Part shown: positions 24,732 to 36,367 of the stretch, in pieces
Layout of the letters: each line of letters begins with the position of its first letter
How positions within the stretch are numbered: the stretch's first letter is position 1
Assembly: GCA_951799425.1 (NCBI GenBank)
Contig: OX637395.1
Location: 7,094,951 to 7,158,950 of the forward strand
Reading direction: 5' to 3'
Source of the DNA: Ilex aquifolium
Taxonomy: Eukaryota; Streptophyta; Magnoliopsida; Aquifoliales; Aquifoliaceae
DNA length: 64,000 nucleotides
Notes under the pieces: model-generated
The model's input: only the letters and a program-made list of their open reading frames with translations
Database searches by the model: none
Told to the model about the DNA's origin: nothing
Made by a program: the position numbers and the translations under genes

Positions 24732-26114
24732 ATTCAAATAAATTGAATTTCATGCATACCCAATACAGTCAATATATGGTGGTGTAAAATTTGTTAATCC
24801 ACTATAGCATGTATAATTTGAATATATTGCTTCTTGTGCCCCAAATAGTTTCGAACGTACCTACAAAATCACAAAACAAAGCTTAGAAATTGATCGGAAG
24901 AAGAAGAAGAATCAGTTCATTAAAGCAATATACAAAGAGAGACAAGTAAAAAAATTGCATACATCTGACCAGATCCCATCCGCCCCAACCAAAATATCGC
25001 CTTCATATTGCCGTCCATCTTCAAGGATCACTGTGACCTACACCATTGTGACCTACACCATTGTATAAGGGGTTGGAACTGATCGAATACAGATTATCTT
25101 GACTACATATAAAACTTATATGGTACGTCGACATTTCAATTTTAATTCCAACCTTGTTACAGTCTTCTACGAAGTCCACAACTTTAGAGTTGGTACTCAC
25201 AGTGTCTTGTCCTACTGCATTGAATAAGATGTCCTGCAATGCCATTCTACATATTACTTGAGTAATAGGAAGCCCCCTTTCCATAGCAGGAGTCCAAAGA
25301 TCAAACTTGGCTAACCTGAACAAAAGGTAAGGAGGCAATTATAACTATGAAAAACAAAGTTCAAAGCTTATCATTGAGAGTAAAAAGAAATCCATACAAA
25401 ATATGTTTGATGAGATTATTCATTGGCTACTATCGTATTCTCTAACAATTGTGCAACTATTACTAATTTTGCATGTATTTATATCGATTTGGAGATACAA
25501 GTCAAATTTCGTAGTTAAAATTCCGGGTTCAATTTCTGCTTCCGCCCCTGTATGTGACAAGATGATGTATAAGTCAAGAACAGACACAACTTGCAAACAG
25601 TATAGTCAAAATTCAGATAGGATCATACCATTTCCCTGAAAGTCCATCGGCAAAGCCATTGATCCTATTGCCGGTAATGCAACCAGCTGCTTCCACGATC
25701 TGCCTCGCGACATCCTTATCAATGGCTTCCAACACTGCCATGGCATTACTTGACAGTTGAATCGGACCACGATCCCTACCCTCACCTCTCACTGCACTCA
25801 ATCCTTTCTCGAACACCTTCACGTCGAATCCTCGGTGTTTCGCTGCCAGAGCCAGTACTAGCCCCCCAATACCACCACCAGCTATCAAAACTCGCAGCCT
25901 TTTATTCTCATTCTTCTCTTCACACCTTATACTAACTTCTTCACTCTAAATTCAAGTGATCTAATACAATGCTGGTGGTGGCTACAAGAACAGAGGTATT
26001 GAAGAGAAGCCATGGACTAAGAACAGAAGTTTCTCTGATGTATGGTCTTATGTTTGGTATACATTGGTGTTGGAGATGAAACCAAGTCAATCATAATATT
26101 TTTGTAACTTGTTT

Positions 26115-26460
26115 GGGCAAAATATAAATTTTAGTCCCCAAATTATGTTCTTTGTGTCGTTTAGTCCCTAATCATTTAACTGTACCAATTTGGTCCCTCA
26201 GTTATTCAAGTTGTATCACTTTTGTCTAATCAAAAATGGCGGTTTCAATTGAGTGATAGAGATGGTCATTTATATCTCACGTAACCACACTTGGAGGGCA
26301 ATTTTTGGAAACACAAGGGCGTAAAGGGACACCAATTGCAAATGTAAAGGACCAAATTAACACAAATTAAAAACTAAAGGAATTAAGTGACACAACCGAA
26401 AGAATGAAACTGAATTCACGCAAAACGCATACTTTAGGGACTGCTATTATATTTTTACCC
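26115..26460. mobile_element. MITE in the ZEP-like promoter (copy B)
   Basis: Same element and place as 196-659, shortened by an internal deletion. It lies about 100 bp upstream of the start codon at 26013 in gene orientation, so it forms part of the promoter. Confidence 0.6.
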
Positions 26461-27475
26461 AATTTGTTATTATGTTTAGTGATTTTATTATTAATAAATT
26501 ATTGAGTTGTAGTTCCCCCATGATAAATCTAGATGCTTTGGAGTATTTTATTATAAGTAAGATTCTTTTAAGCTTCTAAGTCTTCTGTTTGTAGGGGCAA
26601 GAATACATTTTAGCTTCGGCAGTTTCTTCCATCCCATTCTGCTTCATTGTTTTGTTACTTCAAGATTGACTTTGATCAATTGATTGTGTCATGATTTTAT
26701 GTGTACTTGATTAATTTATAGCAAGTAGCATCAGAATTATGACGGACAACCTGCTTTGAATTTTCCAAGTGATGTACTGTACCCATACTGATGATGGCTC
26801 TTAAACAAAAATATAATAGATTTTTGTAGTTGGTGCTACAATGTCACAATGGCCCAGGTTTTTTTGAAATAATTTTTTTTTATAGCAGGTGTATACACCA
26901 TAACAAAAAAACGCATTTTTGAAAAAAAAAATAAAATTTAACAATAATACTATCACAAAAAGTTTATTTGTTGTTTTAAATATTATTTAAGACAGATCGT
27001 TGCCGCTATAAAAATTTTTTTTAGACTTTATGGCAGCTATTGTGGTGGCATTTCAAAAAAAATACGGTAATTTTTAGTCAAAGGTTAGACAGGGTGCCAT
27101 CAAATTTTGTTTGACCTTCGTGAATTTCTCGAATAATGTCAGAATATTTAGCTAATCAACATAGTTGTTGGCTGTTCTCAATGTTTTTGCTGTAGACCCT
27201 GTGCTAATTCAATATTCTTCTTTCTTTGAAAACTGTTGAAAAAAAGAAAGAAGATTAAAACAGACACTTGACTTGCATAAACCAATTAAGAGTCTCACAA
27301 AGAAAAAGGGCTTCCTTCTTGTTTAATGAATTTTTTTCGTTATTGTTTTCGAAGGCAAAAGAGATACATCAAGTGTCAATACTACATGGGTAAAATAAAC
27401 TTTCAGAAAGATATATTTATGTAAACTCAAATAATAATAATATTTTGGCTGTCAAATCATAAGTTTAATTCTAAT

Positions 27476-27948
27476 TGACGGGTCAAGTCCAGATCAGACC
27501 CAACTCAGAGGCCCAGTTCAGAATAACAGATTAGGCCCACCTCAAACATACAAGTCAAACTCACCACATGATGGAGGAAGATATGTGAGGTCAGTTGCGC
27601 CATCTTGAGAGACTCAGTCTACAACTGTAACACGAGGAGATTTCTGTGGGACGCAATCATTGGGTGCATGATGTCACCTCCACAGAAATGTCTCGTTTGT
27701 TACGAGAATGACGTCTCAATCTATTAAGAGGCGCCTATAAAATGTAAGTCTCACCTACACAAATGGGACATCTCTTACATATCACTCACATCTGAGCACT
27801 TTACACCCCTTAAATAATAAAACACTCAGGTCATCATAGCCATTAACAGTAGAGTAGATCACCCTGACCGAACCACTTAAATGCAGTAAATGTTTTATTG
27901 TATTTAATACTTGACAGGTAGTGCATAAACACATTTTGTGTATCATTA
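27476..27948 (+). repeat. 5' LTR of the gag-only gypsy element
   Basis: Starts TGACGGGTCAAG. The end, by comparison with the other LTRs, is TATCATTA where the others have CATCATCA. It is shorter than the 3' LTR because of a deletion in the Ser/Pro-like 'gtcacctccac' repeats. Confidence 0.8.
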
Positions 27949-27950
27949 AT

Positions 27951-27969
27951 TTGGCGCCGTCTGTGGGAA
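27951..27969 (+). promoter_or_regulatory. Primer-site block of the gypsy element
   Basis: TTGGCGCCGTCTGTGGGAA directly follows the LTR. This junction block is common in plant Ty3/gypsy elements. Confidence 0.75.
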
Positions 27970-28024
27970 TGACTTAGTTTTCACCCTACTATCCTTTTAT
28001 TTCTTCCTATTCTCTTTTCATTTT

Positions 28025-28989
28025 ATGGTTATTACAACTAGATCCATGAACCAACAAGTGGAAAACAATGATACACCACGTCACGACGAGGTCCCGCCCC
28101 TACTAGTAAACCTCGTCGCTATGGCGAACCCCGTGGTCGGACAACAACTACTAGAGACAATGCAGCTGTTGGTGAACCAAAACCAATAGATCTTCTAGTT
28201 GATGCTCGTCGGGCAACCTCAAGGAGTCGTGCCCTAGCCCCTAGGAGGGGAAGCACCCCAAGCACTTTGCCCAAGGCGCCCCCTTGCAGCGCTAGGGCAT
28301 CCCTCCTCAGCACCAAGGCGCTTCGGCTCTCCTTCCTCACATGCCATATCCATTCTCCCATGCTGGTGACCCTCCTATCCAAGAAGATGAGGGGAAAAAA
28401 CTAGTACGTGGACCAAAGCCACTACAATGACCATTCAAAAGGCGCCACCAACCACTGAGACGAAAAAATTAAAGAAGTGCAGAACCAAATTGGCGATGTC
28501 ATCAACGCCATGAAGGCGCGAGGGGCTGAAACAGTCGAGTACCTGCATTTTGTTGTTGATGTGGTCAACTATCCTCTCCCCCCAAAGTTCAAGATGTCAA
28601 CCATGAAAGCTTTTGATGGCTACAAAGATCCATTGGACCACATCGACACCTACAAATCCCTGATGCAGCTGCACAACATACCAAACGAGATCATGTACAG
28701 AGTTTTCTCTATCATCCTCAAGGGATCTACTTGCCAATGGTTCGTCAAGCTTACCCTAGCTTCTATTGACTCTTTTGCTGAACTAAGCAAGTCATTAATC
28801 TCACACTTCATTGGGGGACGCCAACACTGGAAGCCTATCACCCACCTGCTCAGCATCAAACAGGACCGGGATGAAAGTAGAAGCAATTACCTTACTCATT
28901 TTAATGAGGAGGTCCCCCAAATTGAAGAACCCGATGACAAAGTCGCCATGACGGCCTTCACAAAAGGTCTACGCTCATCCAATTTTTAG
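28025..28989 (+). pseudogene. Ty3/gypsy gag, frame-broken
   Basis: An ATG at 28025 opens MVITTRSMNQQ..., typical of gypsy gag starts, and stops at TAG 28187 after 54 codons. In another frame 28477-28989 encodes 170 residues with a retrotransposon gag domain: PPKFKMSTMKAFDGYKDPLDH, YRVFSIILKGSTCQWF and FTKGLRSSNF. The gag ends in a stop just before the usual LLSKAQKYMNTE, which is still readable at about 29010-29060. The capsid-like protein would package RNA into particles in the cytoplasm. This copy cannot make it whole. No zinc knuckle or protease follows. Confidence 0.8.
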
Positions 28990-29122
28990 TTTTGAAGCAC
29001 CGCCAAAGAACATGCTAGAATTGCTATCAAAAGCTCAGAAATACATGAACACTGAGTATGTCATCAAATCCAGGCAAGTTGAGTCCTCACCTATAGGGAA
29101 ATACGAAAAGTAGAGACAATCC

Positions 29123-29670
29123 TAGGGGTGTAACTTGGGTTGGGCAACCCGAGCCCAACCCGAAAAAATTAGGGCTTGGGCTAGGGTTTTTAATACTTGG
29201 GTTGGGCTTGGGTCAAAAAACTTCAACCCGAATTCAATTTGGGCCGGGCTCAGGTTGAGGCATCGGCAACCCGATTTCAACCCGAACCCGAATTCAATTA
29301 GTGTGATAGTGTGATGTTTTAAGTTTAATATTTTTATGAGTCTAATTTCTATGTTTTCTGGGATTATACTTTGAGATTACTAGTTTTTTGGTGTGAAAAC
29401 AGATAATCAATAATCGTGCACTGTTATGAATGAAATATATGGATTGTTTTATGAATTTGTAATTATTCCCCCCCTCTCTCTGTCTCTCTTGCAGTGAACC
29501 CGAATTCAACCCGAGCCCGCCCGAATTAAATTCGGGCTGGGCTTGGGTTGAGTTTCTCAACCCGAGGTAGGGTTAGGGTTAGGGTTAGGGTTAGGGTTGA
29601 AAATTATATACTTAGGGTTGGGCTAGGGTTGACTGTCTAACCCGCCCAACCCGCCCGAGTTGCACCCCTA
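29123..29670. mobile_element. hAT-type MITE M2 inside the gypsy element
   Basis: TIRs TAGGGGTGTAACTTGGG and the inverse of CCCGAGTTGCACCCCTA. The 8-bp duplication GACAATCC is perfect (29115-29122 and 29671-29678). Same family as M1 at 24136. A run of AGGGTT repeats lies near its right end. Confidence 0.9.
29568..29598. repeat. (TTAGGG)5 run inside MITE M2
   Basis: Five tandem TTAGGG units where M1 has only one or two. This is the vertebrate-type unit, not the usual plant TTTAGGG, and it is confined to the MITE, so it is a local expansion. Confidence 0.85.
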
Positions 29671-29699
29671 GACAATCCTAGCAATTTCAGCATTTATTC

Positions 29700-30370
29700 G
29701 AAATATTACTCACCTTGAGAACTATGATTTCATCCATTCAGAATGAAGGTTGTCCTTTCCCACGAATGGAACATGGTACATGAAAATTCTATTTCTTCAC
29801 TAATTTGTGGTTGAAATTGAAATTCTACAGAAAACAGACATTTTTTAGGGAAATTCGGTGTCCAAACCACTGTAGGCAGTTTGATTCTGGTAGATCTCAA
29901 TAAAAATACCAAGATTCAAATTTTCTTTTTGCCTTAAACGGACAACTGAGCGAAAAGTTATGGCCATTCAGAGTTTTGCCACTTCTTCATGCTTTTCTCA
30001 TATTCCATCAGCGTCCAGGCGTCAACGCTAGCACCCAACGCCTAGGTGCCAAGGCCCAACGCTTGGGCGCCCGCGTGCGAACAACGCCCAGCGCCCTCTG
30101 GCTACCCTCACTACCATTCCAGCCTCCTCTTCATCTCTTGGGAGAAAGTCTCTCGAGTCACCAAAACATCGGCCAAACTCTGCCTCTACTTTCACGCAAG
30201 CAGCCTCGACCTCAAGAGGTGCAACTATTTCGTGAGCCACCAACAACTCATCCTTTATACCCCCGTTGTGTTTATCTCTACCTCATCGGAGTTCAACTGC
30301 TAAAAGAAGACAAGGACAAGATTTATTACTGATGCCATCTCCCATAAATCTCATTGGGCTCGGGGCATAG
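29700..30370. other. Interior of the gypsy element with a GC-rich block
   Basis: Bases 29998-30110 are much richer in G+C than the surroundings and repeat CAACGC/GGCGCC-type words. Three overlapping open stretches occur on both strands, none with a family motif. It replaces the position where pol would be. Origin not recognised. Confidence 0.4.
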
Positions 30371-30378
30371 GGGGAAAA

Positions 30379-30911
30379 TGACAGGGCAAGCTTAGACCAG
30401 GCCTAGATTAGAGGCCCAGTCAAGAATCACAGACTAAGCCCACCTCAACACATACAGGGCAAGCCCACCACAAGATGGAGGAAGCTAGGTCAGGTTAGTC
30501 ACGCCATCTTGAGAGACTCAGTCCATAACTGTAACAGAATGAGATATATGTGGGACGAAATCATCGGGTGCATGACACCACCTCCACGGAGCTGTCTCAC
30601 CTGTTACGAGAATGATGCTACCTCCACCAAACTACCTCACCTGTTACGAGAATGACGCCTCAATTTGTTAGGAGGTGCTTATAAATTGTAAGCCCCACAT
30701 ACACAAGGGGGCATCTCTCACATATCACTCATATCTGAGCACTCTACACCTCTTGAGCAATAAAACACTCAGAACATCATAGTCGTTCACAGTGGAGTAG
30801 GTCACCTTGACCGAACCACTTAAGTTGTGTTTTGCTTGTGTTGTCTCTCCTTCTTTATTACAACATTTAATACTTGAGAGGTAGTACATAAACATATTTT
30901 GTGCATCATCA
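30379..30911 (+). repeat. 3' LTR of the gag-only gypsy element
   Basis: Starts TGACAGGGCAAG after the polypurine tract and ends GTGCATCATCA, followed by GTAAT. It carries repeated 'cctcacctgttacgagaatgac' units that the other LTRs also have in varying number. Confidence 0.85.
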
Positions 30912-31001
30912 GTAATTATTTCAGCTTTCACTCAGAATTTCCCTAGGAGTGACACAGATAATGTTTGTTGATACTAATCAAAGTATCTATTGTATTACGT
31001 G

Positions 31002-31918
31002 TAGGGGTGGAGCCAAATTTTTTTTTTAGGGTGGGCACATTAGCATGTTTAATTTTTTTTTAATTGATCGTAGAAGTTCATAAATTCATAGAATCCACCC
31101 ACCGCGAGGAACACACAATGTCGAATGTTATTGCACTTTAACCAAAAAAATGATAAAGAAGAGCAAAAGAAAAAAAATAAGAAATCCCTCTTGATGTTGG
31201 ACATGAGAAATAGAAAAATATCAAGTGATGTTGGCGGCAATGTGTTCGTAGCTCTTTTTGATACAAATTCAGTCCATAAACTAACAAAGAAATCAAAATC
31301 TAGCAAAACCAAACATATAAAGAAATCAGATGAAAAACTCCTAAATGCAATATAAGTAGTAAAATCTTCCACTATAACTAAGTAGGTACACCACATCAAA
31401 ATATACCAATATGAAATCGACCTCTAGCAACAAAGCAAACAACTTTGATACGAATAGAGAGATATCAAGAAAAATAATTGCAACAACACCCAAAAATAAA
31501 CATAGCCCTCAAATCATCAAAAATATCCAATGCCTCCCAAAAACATAAATGTCAATTTACCTTGATGGTTGCGTTTCACTTGCTCCTCTGATGGGTGGGT
31601 GAAGATATGGAGGAACCTATATGGCCAAAGCTCACATGCACTCTCCATGACCTTAAATGACAAGTTGGTGAAGATATTGAATGTTTCAAAAACTAAAACT
31701 GTGAAACCAAGTGGAGCTTCAATGTGCACATCATAGAAGATTCCAAGAGCATACATTTTCCCCTAAAACAGGAAGGAGTAAAGTATAATAATCAAACTTC
31801 CATATGAAAACAGGTTCTCCCTATTACGTTGCTCTAGATAAATCATGTATGACTGACTCGTAAGACGAATTTCTTGATGACCAAAAAAGTCTAAGCAATG
31901 CAAAATTCTATATATATA
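31002..31918. other. AT-rich stretch without recognised genes
   Basis: Starts with TAGGGGTGGAGCCAAA and poly-T, then GGTGGGCAC, resembling one end of a plant DNA-element family. A similar block in reverse stands at about 37048-37080 (GTGCCCACCTTCGCCCCTG). Open stretches here are lysine- or phenylalanine-rich and unconvincing. Confidence 0.4.
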
Positions 31919-33045
31919 CTAGTTATTTCCCGCGCCTGAAGGCACAGAGTAATAAAAAAATGGTTAACAATAAACATATTTGTATTTACACCCAAAATTA
32001 AATCATAAAAAAAAAAAGAAGAGAGAAAGAAATATAAGCACCGGTTGTAGTGGGGATGAACGGTAATAGTGATGGTGGGCGAAAGTAGTGGTGGTCGGAA
32101 ACGGTGATGATTGTAATGGGTGGCGACTACTGTGGTGGTAGTGGCAGCCGTGGGTTGCAACGGTGATGGTGATGGTGGGTTTTGGGTGACGATGGTGGTA
32201 GTAGCAGCCATGAGTGACAGCGGTTGTGGTGGGGGGTGTGGGTGATGGTGGTTGACAGTGATGGTGGTGGGGGTGACGACAGTGGTGGTGGGCGGTGACG
32301 ATGGTGGTAGTGGATGACGACAGGTACTTCTGAGCGACAGTGTGATGGGTGGTGGCGAATACCGGTGCTAGTGGTGGTGTTGGTAGGTGTGGTGGAGGTG
32401 GGTGACGACAGTGGTGGCAGATGACGAGTGGTGGTAGGTGTGGTGGGTGACAATGGCTGGCGACGGCGGATGATGATGGGTTGTGGTAGTGAATGGCGGT
32501 GGGTGATAGTGGGCAACAATAGTAGTGGTGGGTGTTGACGGTGGGCGACGGTGGTAGTAGTAATAAATATACAAATGAGATGACGATGGTAGTGGTGGTG
32601 ACGGTGGTAGCAATCTGTGGTGGGTGGCGATGGTGGGGTGGGGGTGGCAGAGGTGGAGGTGGAGGTGGGACAGCGGTGGTGGTGGTGGTGGAGTGGTGGC
32701 AGCAGCGGTGGTAGTGGCGGTGGAGGTGGTGGTGGGTGGCGACAGTGGTGGAGGCTATGGTAGGGGTGGTGGTGGTGGTGGTGGGGGCGGTGGGGGTGAG
32801 GCAGTGTCAAACACTAATTTTTTATTTTTTTTAAAGTTTTTATGAAAAGTTATAAGTCTTAAAAACACTTTTAAAAAGTCATTCCAAACATACCCTTATA
32901 AGTCTATTTCCCCTACTAAATTTGGGGTGTTAATATTAACTATTGAATTAATTTTAAAGTAAAATTTAAAGAGATCTCAACCGCGAAAAACAAAAATTAT
33001 TTTGTTTATCTTTTGAAATTTGAATTGTATTGTATTTTATTTTAT
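31919..33045 (-). mobile_element. Helitron-like element H3
   Basis: The minus strand ends GTGCCTTCAGGCGCGGGAAATAACTAG|T, the same hairpin-CTAG|T terminus as at 3491. Near the other side TTTTTCGCGGTTGAG matches the sub-terminal block of H1 and H2. The exact 5' end is not resolved. The interior is mostly the GGT-rich minisatellite. Confidence 0.55.
32041..32806. repeat. GGT/GTG-rich degenerate minisatellite
   Basis: About 760 bp of strongly strand-biased sequence built from GGTGG, GATGGTGGT and GGCGACGG units. The opposite strand would read as a Pro/His/Thr-rich 227-residue chain, which is a by-product of the repeat. It lies inside Helitron-like H3. A counterpart in the opposite orientation lies at 40976-41289. 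Confidence 0.85.
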
Positions 33046-33124
33046 ATATATATGTATGTGTGTGGTGACAAATACAATCATATCCTTTAATTAAAGGGAT
33101 CGATACCTAAAGTTAAGAATTCTC

Positions 33125-36100
33125 CACTGATAACACAATTTAGATCCATTAGTTTGTGCAATGGTTGGTACAAAATCCTAGCTAAGCTCTTGGTTACAAG
33201 ACTGAGGCCATTTCTAGATTGTTAGCCCTAATCATACCAGGAAGACTGACCCTAGATAATGTCATTATTACCCAGGAAATTTTACATTCTTTTAAAAAAA
33301 AAATTGAAAGGAGAAAAATGCAAGTATGATTGTTAAAATTGATTTGGGGAAAACATATGACAAAATTCGTTGGCATTTCATGCATCAAACATTACAGGAA
33401 TTTTAATTTTCCTCAATCTTGGATTGACATCATTATGAGTTGTGTCACATGAATCTCCCTCTCAATCCTATGGAATGGTTCCCCTTCCCCATTGGACCTA
33501 GTTTCACCCAATAGGGATCTAAGAAATGCTCAATAATTTCTGTAAAATATCTCGATTAAAGGTAAGCCTAACAAAATCAAGAAATTTTGTTTCCCCTAAT
33601 TTCAATAAAGCACAAGCTAGAGAACTGAGTAGGAATAGTGGAATTACCCTTACGGATGACTTAGTGAAATAGTTAGGAATCCCTCTTCTGCACAGAAGAC
33701 CTTCTAAAGACCACTGCAACTATTTAGTTGAAAGAGTCCAAAATAGATGGAGTGGTTGGAAGATGAGGACATTATCCATGGCTGGGAGAGCCAACTCGAT
33801 TCAAGTTGTAACCTTAGTTATCCCTATGTATGTAATGCATAGGGGTGTCAATCATATCGGGTTAAACAATTACATATCGAGTTAAATAGATGACGGGTGA
33901 AAAAGAAGTAAACTCATATACGACACATTTAATAAATAGGTGAAAAGTCTCAACACAAACACGAACCGTTTAATAAACGAATAACACGATACGACTCATT
34001 TAATTTCAAAAAAATTATATCAACAAATTTTAATACTTTATTTTTTTTTACTGCTAGCTGTACTTACCTCAAAAAAGAAAAATTTTCAGTCAAATCTCAC
34101 ATAAAAGTCAGACTTGAAGGCTAGAAAAAAAAAGCAAGAAGCCACTGTCTTTTATAGGCAAGTCAGCCCTCCCCCATCTCCCCTCATTTGCCAATGTGGG
34201 ACAAAAACAAAAGACATTGGTTTGTCTTTGTCTTTGAACTAATCCCCATCTCTCCTCCTTTGTCTTTGAATTACTGTTTTACTTTTTTTTTTTTTATGTA
34301 TTGATTTATTTACTTCTTTTTTCTGGCTAATTTTTTAAAATAATTATTAATTTATTATTATATTAATTTTATTTAAACGGGTAAACGTGTGATAAACGGT
34401 TTGACAGGTCTCACCCGAACACGACCTATTTATTAAATGTGTCTGGCGGGTCAACCCGTTTACTACCCAAACCCGTTAAGATCTTACTCAAACTCGCTTA
34501 ATTCGTGTCAGTTAATCGTGTCGTGTCGGATTTTGACAGGTCTAGTAATGCATACATACCAATTGGATCCCCCAATCAACATGTGACCAATTAGACATAT
34601 TGAACAAATTTTTTTTGTGGGGAGATTTTGATGAAAGGAAGAAAATACACCTCTTAAATTGGAATAGGGTGTGCACCACTAAATCTAGAGGAGGACTAGG
34701 GTTAAGAAAAAGCAGTGAGAGTAATATTTCTCTTTTATCTAATCTGGGTTGAAAAATTAATGAGAATAATAAAGCTCTATGGGTGGAAGTAATCTAGAAG
34801 AAATATGTTGAACAAAACCTCAGAACATGGAAAAAGAGTATTGTAGCCTTTCCCAGATGGAGAAAATCTTGAAAACTCAGAATATATTAGAAAAGGGCAC
34901 TAAATGGATAATAGGAAATGGAGAGAATATCTCTTTTTGGACAGATTGGTGACTGGGAAAAGCACCACTGCATCAACTTGTCCAAGCTCCTCACTCAGCT
35001 AACCTCCAAAAGCACTATGGCATATTTCATTGATCAGGAAGGTAAGTGGAAAATGTCAGAGACAGGTATGCTACTTCCCCCATATCCGTTGGAAGAAATT
35101 GAATTTTCCCCTTTACCTACTGTTAGTGAATGCCAAGATACAACTTCTTAGGGCCTAGCAAACAATGGGAAGCTTTCCTCTAAGGTGGTGTATATGCCTT
35201 TAATACAAGATGAGAGCCCCGCAATCCACTATCAATAACTAGGAGTGGATTTGGTAACTAAAAATCTCTCAGAAACTAAATTCTTTCCCGTGGCTAGTTC
35301 TTAATGATAGACTCCCTTCTAACCAGTTAAGAGCCACAAGAAATATTATTAGTGATGCGAATTGCACAAGGTGCAATAATCCAATAGAGTCGACAATTCA
35401 CATTCTAAGGGACTGTCAGAAGGCCCAGGAAGTCTGGAATGTCTTTCTTGACCATCAAGAGAGACATGCTGAACTAACCATGAACCTTCCAAATTGGATC
35501 CTTAAGAATGTGAAGGATAATGGTAAGGATTATTGGAGAGATATTAAGTGGTCTATTGTGTTTACTAGTATAATTTGGAATATCTGGAAGGATATGAATA
35601 AGGCGTGTATTAAAAGGAGCAAGACTGACCTCAGGATGGTAGCCAAGAATGCTTGGTTCCTTGCAATAGAAACTAACAATGCTTTCCTTATCATAGATAA
35701 TACCAGTTTGGTTAAATGCATGAAACTTATTGGGTGGTCTTTTCCTCCAACAGGTTGGCTCAAGATGAATACGAATGAGTGTTCCAAGGGCAATCTTGGA
35801 TCTATTGGAGGGGGAGGACTTATTATAAATGATCAAGGCATATGGATAGCAGGGCTTTAGGGAAAACATAATGTAGTGGTGGAGACAGACTCGTATGAAG
35901 CTTTCCACTTGATTTCCCTATCACAGGAGGAAAGGCATCCTAGCAGGGCACTGATCAACAAATGCAGAGAGCTGCTAAGGATGACTAGCAGCCAAATCCA
36001 TCATGTCTTGCGTGAGGGGAACAAGTGTGCCCATATACTGGCCAACTTGGGAGAACAACAACTTGATAGACTCGTTATTCTGAGGGACCCCCAGTAGCAT

Positions 36101-36196
36101 TAGACATCCGCTACAGACAGATCTGTCTGGTGTAGCTTTTGCTAGGGAGCTATGAGGGCTTCAGTTTTACTATTCTACTGTACCAAAAAAAAAAAG
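33125..36196 (+). mobile_element. L1-type LINE, 5'-truncated and degenerate
   Basis: Frame-broken translation shows reverse-transcriptase pieces (LRPFL, DNVIITQEILHSF, then SMAGRANSIQVVT around 33780), the LNWNRVC..KSRGGLGL block (34660-34710) and a zinc-binding RT end (CTRCNNPIESTIHILRDC, about 35370-35420). A plant RNase H follows at 35760-36095 (GWLKMNTNE, ETDSYEAFHLI, LREGNKCAHILANLG). A poly-A run (36185-36196) closes it. The central RT with the YxDD site is missing. A hAT element interrupts it at 33841. Confidence 0.85.
33841..34545. mobile_element. hAT-like element inside the LINE
   Basis: Perfect 8-bp duplication TAATGCAT (33833-33840 and 34546-34553). Ends AGGGGTGTCAATC and TTTTGACAGGTCTAG are imperfect inverted repeats. 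The LINE reading resumes on the far side. No transposase is present. The interior carries 'aaacgggtaaacg' and 'cgtgtcgtgtcgg' words also seen near 1270-1470. Confidence 0.8.
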
Positions 36197-36367
36197 CCAT
36201 CGACATAAATCAAAAGATCAAATCTTGTCCATGATTTTAGCTAATTAATTTGATTTACCAATCACGAAATATCCTATAAATCATGGTATATATATCGATC
36301 TTCAATAGTGTCTGACGAAAAAAAAAAAACTACTAGTAGTTATGGCCTCTATCAATTCTTTATACTA

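Larger units (their letters stand above)
19614..26013 (-). pseudogene. Zeaxanthin-epoxidase-like FAD monooxygenase, copy B, damaged
   Basis: Minus-strand exons read by splice sites: 26013-25629, 25315-25153, 25037-24963, 24860-24760, 23784-23669, 22627-22416, 21565-21474, and 20138 downward. Phases agree from exon 1's later part to exon 7. The three flavoprotein monooxygenase signatures are present: GGGIGG (exon 1), GADGIW (exon 3) and GDAAHPMQPNLGQGG (exon 6). Such enzymes use FAD and NADPH; true ZEP epoxidises zeaxanthin in plastids for the xanthophyll cycle and abscisic acid. Intron 5 appears to be GC-AG (TCAG|GCAAGT). Defects: the ATG frame MASLQYLC... hits a stop and is one base out of register with the frame leading into RVLIAGGG; no exon was found for the segment after LKR (exon 7); a SINE splits exon 8 (KITHPAVPIAQ...); no FHA domain was seen. 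A divergent ZEP paralog rather than ZEP itself is possible. Probably a pseudogene. Confidence 0.8.
27476..30911 (+). mobile_element. Short gypsy-type LTR element carrying only gag (TR-GAG-like)
   Basis: Two LTRs (27476-27948, 30379-30911) enclose 2.4 kb with a TTGGCGCCGTCTGTGGGAA primer-site block, a broken gag and a polypurine tract (GGGGCATAGGGGGAAAA). No protease, reverse transcriptase or integrase was seen. Right flank GTAAT and left flank CTAAT are the target duplication with one change; copy A keeps GTAAT on both sides. Without the MITE at 29123 the element is about 2.9 kb, fitting the known class of non-autonomous plant elements with a lone gag. An internally deleted gypsy is the alternative. 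Confidence 0.8.
25963..31001. repeat. Right copy (B) of the ZEP-like segmental duplication
   Basis: Paralogous to 1-7383. It retains the full gypsy insertion that became a solo LTR in copy A. It also keeps the unoccupied MULE target site at 27460-27469. The two copies part at about 31001 (GTATTACGTG versus GTATTACACG). Confidence 0.85.

Noticed and set aside
29568..29598. Interstitial telomere
   Set aside because: TTAGGG units are confined to a MITE interior with defined ends, and the unit is not the common plant TTTAGGG.
32127..32810. 227-codon minus-strand open stretch rich in Pro, His and Thr
   Set aside because: It is the complement of a GGT-rich minisatellite. All frames are open there and the composition is set by the repeat.
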